A stretch of DNA of 9,462 bases from Bacteroidales bacterium (GTDB lineage: Bacteria > Bacteroidota > Bacteroidia > Bacteroidales > UBA932). Of the stretch, positions 7,486 to 9,462 are shown piece after piece (the first letter of the stretch is position 1; each line of letters begins with the position of its first letter). The stretch covers positions 1 through 9,462 of the forward strand of contig JAFVDC010000207.1 in assembly GCA_017478685.1 (NCBI GenBank). The letters are read 5' to 3'. Below the pieces are notes generated by a model. That model searched no databases. It was given only the letters and a program-made list of their open reading frames with translations, and was not told where the DNA came from. Both the position numbers and the translations under genes were made by a program.

Positions 7486-9052
7486 ACTCCTTCTTGGAGT
7501 ATTTATACTCGCAGGCTGCTCCGCAAAATCAGGGGAGCAGCCTGCCCGTATTCGTTCTTTCCTAGAAGATGTCAGGATAAATGGACGTAGCGTGGGCTCC
7601 GGATCCGAGTTGGGTGACGTCCCGCTGAATGAAATTGAATTCCGTCTTTTTTTCAACAGGGAGGCATCATTGTCCGAAACAGGGTCTGTTACAATGGAAC
7701 AGGTTCCCCTTGAATTCTCATTTGGTGACAATTCACGTGAGGTTGTGGTTAAACCTTCTGTCCCTCTTTCTCCTTTTACTTCTTACACTTTCAGGCTGCC
7801 GAAGGGTGATGTCTTTGGTTTTTCGTTACAGGATTCTTTCCAGTGCAAAATCACCACAGTTTATGATCCTTCCGACAAATTCCCCCGCATCCCGGACGAA
7901 GACCTCCTGACGCTGGTCCAGGAGAAGACCTTCGGGTACTTCTGGGACTATGCACACCCGGTTTCAGGGCTTGCAAGGGAGCGCCACGGCAGCGGGGATA
8001 CCGTCACTTCCGGCGGCTCCGGTTTCGGCATAATGACCATCCCCGTTGGCATTGAAAGGGGCTTTATCACCCGCGAAGAAGGGGCCGAACGCATGCGCAA
8101 GATCGTCGGCTTCCTTGGAGAGAAGGCCCAGCGCTTCCACGGGGCGTACCCCCATTGGCTCAACGGAAGCACCGGCAAGGTAATCCCGTTCTCCGGCAAC
8201 GACAACGGCGGAGACCTTGTGGAAACCGCGTTTCTCATTCAGGGGCTCCTGGCGGCTTCGGCCTATTTTGACGCAGAAGGGGAGGCCGATATCCGCTCCG
8301 GCATAGACGCCATCTGGCGCGGCGTGGAGTGGGACTGGTACACAAAAAGCGGCGAAAACCGTCTCTACTGGCACTGGTCTCCTTCGGCCGAATGGGCCAT
8401 GAACATGCCCATCCGCGGCTGGAACGAGGGCCTCATAGTGTATGTGCTGGCGGCTTCTTCGCCCACTCATCCGATTTCGGCCGAAGTTTACAGGAACGGC
8501 TGGGGAAGTTTCTCTTTCCCGGTGGCGGTGAACCAGCCGATGTTCTTTGCACATTATTCGTTCCTGGGCCTGGATCCCCGGAATTTGTCGGATTCCAATG
8601 GCTCCTACTGGGAGCAGAATGTGTCCCATGCGCGCTACAATTACGACTACTGCGTCAGGAACCCCCAGGGGCACGCAGGCTATTCGGCCTCTTCCTGGGG
8701 CCTTACGGCATCGGATTACCCCGGCGGCTACACGGCGTCTTCCCCCGCCAACGACCACGGCACAATTGCTCCTACCGCCGCCCTGGCCTCTTTCCCGTAT
8801 ACGCCCGAGGAAAGTCTTTCGGCCCTTCACTACTTCTATTATAAGATAGGGGACCGGCTCTGGGGTACATACGGTTTCAAGGATTCGTTCTCCTTGGACC
8901 GCGCCTGGTTTGCATCTTCTTACCTTGCGATTGACCAGGGCCCGATTGTTGTAATGATAGAGAACTACCGCACGGCGCTTCTTTGGAATTTGTTCATGAG
9001 GAATGCCCATATCCGTGCGGGACTTGATAAACTTGGATTTAAGTATGAATAA
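7460..9052 (+). CDS. Ig-like domain + GH144-type (Glycoamylase-fold) hydrolase lipoprotein
   Basis: This encodes 530 residues. The ATG at 7460 is preferred over an in-frame one at 7403 because it gives a proper lipoprotein signal (MPKSTPWIKLLLGVFILAGC, Cys20). It overlaps the LamG gene by 26 bases. Residues ~30-136 form a bacterial Ig-like domain of the SbsA/Big_5 kind (FRLFFNREASLSETGSV, VVVKPSVPLSPFTSYTFRL). Residues ~145-530 are a catalytic domain paralogous to that at 689-1969. Shared motifs are GLARER, GGSGFGIM (185-192), NGGDLVETAF (249-258), GVEWDWYTK (288-296), LYWHWSP, RGWNE (319-323) and the IDQGP / MIENYR C-terminal block. E255 and E323 are candidate active-site acids. A loop after SAEVY is 14 residues shorter than in the first copy. 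Endo-beta-1,2-glucanase activity is inferred from family. The Ig domain and position after SusCD favour outer-surface action. Confidence 0.88.
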   Translation: MPKSTPWIKLLLGVFILAGCSAKSGEQPARIRSFLEDVRINGRSVGSGSELGDVPLNEIEFRLFFNREASLSETGSVTMEQVPLEFSFGDNSREVVVKPSVPLSPFTSYTFRLPKGDVFGFSLQDSFQCKITTVYDPSDKFPRIPDEDLLTLVQEKTFGYFWDYAHPVSGLARERHGSGDTVTSGGSGFGIMTIPVGIERGFITREEGAERMRKIVGFLGEKAQRFHGAYPHWLNGSTGKVIPFSGNDNGGDLVETAFLIQGLLAASAYFDAEGEADIRSGIDAIWRGVEWDWYTKSGENRLYWHWSPSAEWAMNMPIRGWNEGLIVYVLAASSPTHPISAEVYRNGWGSFSFPVAVNQPMFFAHYSFLGLDPRNLSDSNGSYWEQNVSHARYNYDYCVRNPQGHAGYSASSWGLTASDYPGGYTASSPANDHGTIAPTAALASFPYTPEESLSALHYFYYKIGDRLWGTYGFKDSFSLDRAWFASSYLAIDQGPIVVMIENYRTALLWNLFMRNAHIRAGLDKLGFKYE

Positions 9053-9440
9053 GGTTTTACTCTTTTTTGCAGCGCTCTTCACATGCGTAGGCGTATACGC
9101 GCACGACTATAAATTGGTGGTCCCGGAGGAAATTCCCTCCGAAGCCCGCACCTTGCTTACTCAGCGCTTTACCCAGATGCTTCAGGCCGGCGGCCATTCC
9201 GTAGTTGAGGAAGGCACCCCGGTAAATGTCTCTTTTGAGATTTTGGACCGCATGGAAACCCCCGGTTCCATGAGCCAGGTGGCCCTTAATATAGTGGTAA
9301 AGGCTGTCTCTGAAGGAGTTAAGGCCGAATTCCCCATAACCGGCGTTGGAGAGGATGAGGCCGATGCCTGGCTCAGGGCCGTAAAAAGGCTCCTGCCGCG
9401 CTCAAAAGAGGCCCAAAAATTTGTTCAGGAGCTAAAGTAG
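9045..9440 (+). CDS. Short secreted protein of unknown function
   Basis: This encodes 131 residues. The ATG at 9045 is chosen over an in-frame one at 9003 because it starts a cleavable signal peptide (MNKVLLFFAALFTCVGVYA, then HDYKL) and overlaps the GH144 stop by only 8 bases. I do not recognise the family. The mature ~112 residues look like a small mixed alpha/beta domain: a strand (YKLVVPEEIP), a helix (ARTLLTQRFTQMLQAGGH), strands (PVNVSFEILDRMET, QVALNIVVKAVS), then GVGEDEADAWLRAVKRLLPR and a charged C-terminal helix. It has no lipobox at the cleavage site, so it is probably soluble in the periplasm. Its GC-rich codons resemble the preceding catalytic domain. Tight overlap implies co-translation, but a role in glucan use is only guilt by association. 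Confidence 0.75.
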   Translation: MNKVLLFFAALFTCVGVYAHDYKLVVPEEIPSEARTLLTQRFTQMLQAGGHSVVEEGTPVNVSFEILDRMETPGSMSQVALNIVVKAVSEGVKAEFPITGVGEDEADAWLRAVKRLLPRSKEAQKFVQELK

Positions 9441-9462
9441 TGACTTTGAAGGCTTTATAAAA

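Larger units (their letters stand above)
2540..7868. other. Lower-GC compositional block within the locus
   Basis: Hand counts of 60-base lines give 65% GC at 2401-2460 and 68% at 2461-2520. They fall to 53% at 2521, 47% at 2581, 35% at 3121 and 35% at 3361. Values near 43-45% persist at 7681-7800, then rise to 57% at 7861 and 65-67% at 8101 and 8281. Flanking coding regions at 241, 1081, 1441 and 2101 are 63-65%. Codons inside the block more often end in T or A. GC recovers in places (55% at 4321 and 4441), so the block is not uniform. The edges are approximate. Amino-acid content (Asn- and Tyr-rich barrel) explains part of the difference. Confidence 0.55.

Noticed and set aside
7964..9082. 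Long minus-strand open frame (372 codons) opposite the second GH144 gene
   Set aside because: It mirrors the conserved catalytic domain on the + strand and has no signal, domain or promoter of its own.
9441..9462. Possible terminator or promoter at the window end
   Set aside because: Only 22 bases remain, with no inverted repeat or recognisable -7 element.
1..9462. tRNA, rRNA, transposase or integrase genes, or a PUL regulator
   Set aside because: No such sequences were recognised on either strand. A hybrid two-component or SusR-type regulator may lie outside the window.

Overview
The window looks like part of a Bacteroidota (most likely Bacteroidales) polysaccharide utilisation locus (PUL). 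A SusC-like TonB-dependent transporter is followed 12 bases later by a SusD-like lipoprotein. Next come a LamG-fold lipoprotein in the surface-binding-protein slot and several secreted glycoside hydrolases. All genes are on the + strand and tightly packed or overlapping. The species cannot be named from this sequence. The catalytic genes are fairly GC-rich (several hand-counted 60-base lines reach 63-68%), which argues against a low-GC Bacteroides and fits a higher-GC Bacteroidales lineage.

Layout: 1-699, C-terminal end of a GH3 beta-glucosidase, start outside the window; 689-1969, first GH144-type (Glycoamylase-fold) hydrolase lipoprotein; 1970-2048, a gap holding an 18-base tandem array that ends in a dispersed Bacteroidota-type repeat; 2049-5036, SusC-like transporter; 5049-6524, SusD-like glycan-binding lipoprotein; 6525-6567, AT-rich leader; 6568-7485, LamG-domain lipoprotein; 7460-9052, second GH144-type hydrolase with an N-terminal Ig-like domain; 9045-9440, short secreted protein of unknown function. 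The last 22 bases hold nothing recognisable.

Two GH144-type enzymes plus GH3 beside SusC/D suggest a beta-1,2-glucan (sophoran) system. In this model the LamG and SusD proteins capture glucan at the surface and a GH144 endo-beta-1,2-glucanase cuts it. SusC imports the oligosaccharides, the second GH144 trims them in the periplasm, and GH3 releases glucose. The substrate is inferred from family membership. No regulator or clear promoter lies in the window.

The most unusual signal is compositional. The block from about base 2540 (inside the SusC plug domain) to about base 7868 (the Ig/catalytic junction of the second GH144) has lower GC and more A/T-ending codons than both flanks. This may mark a swapped transport-and-binding cassette between older catalytic genes.
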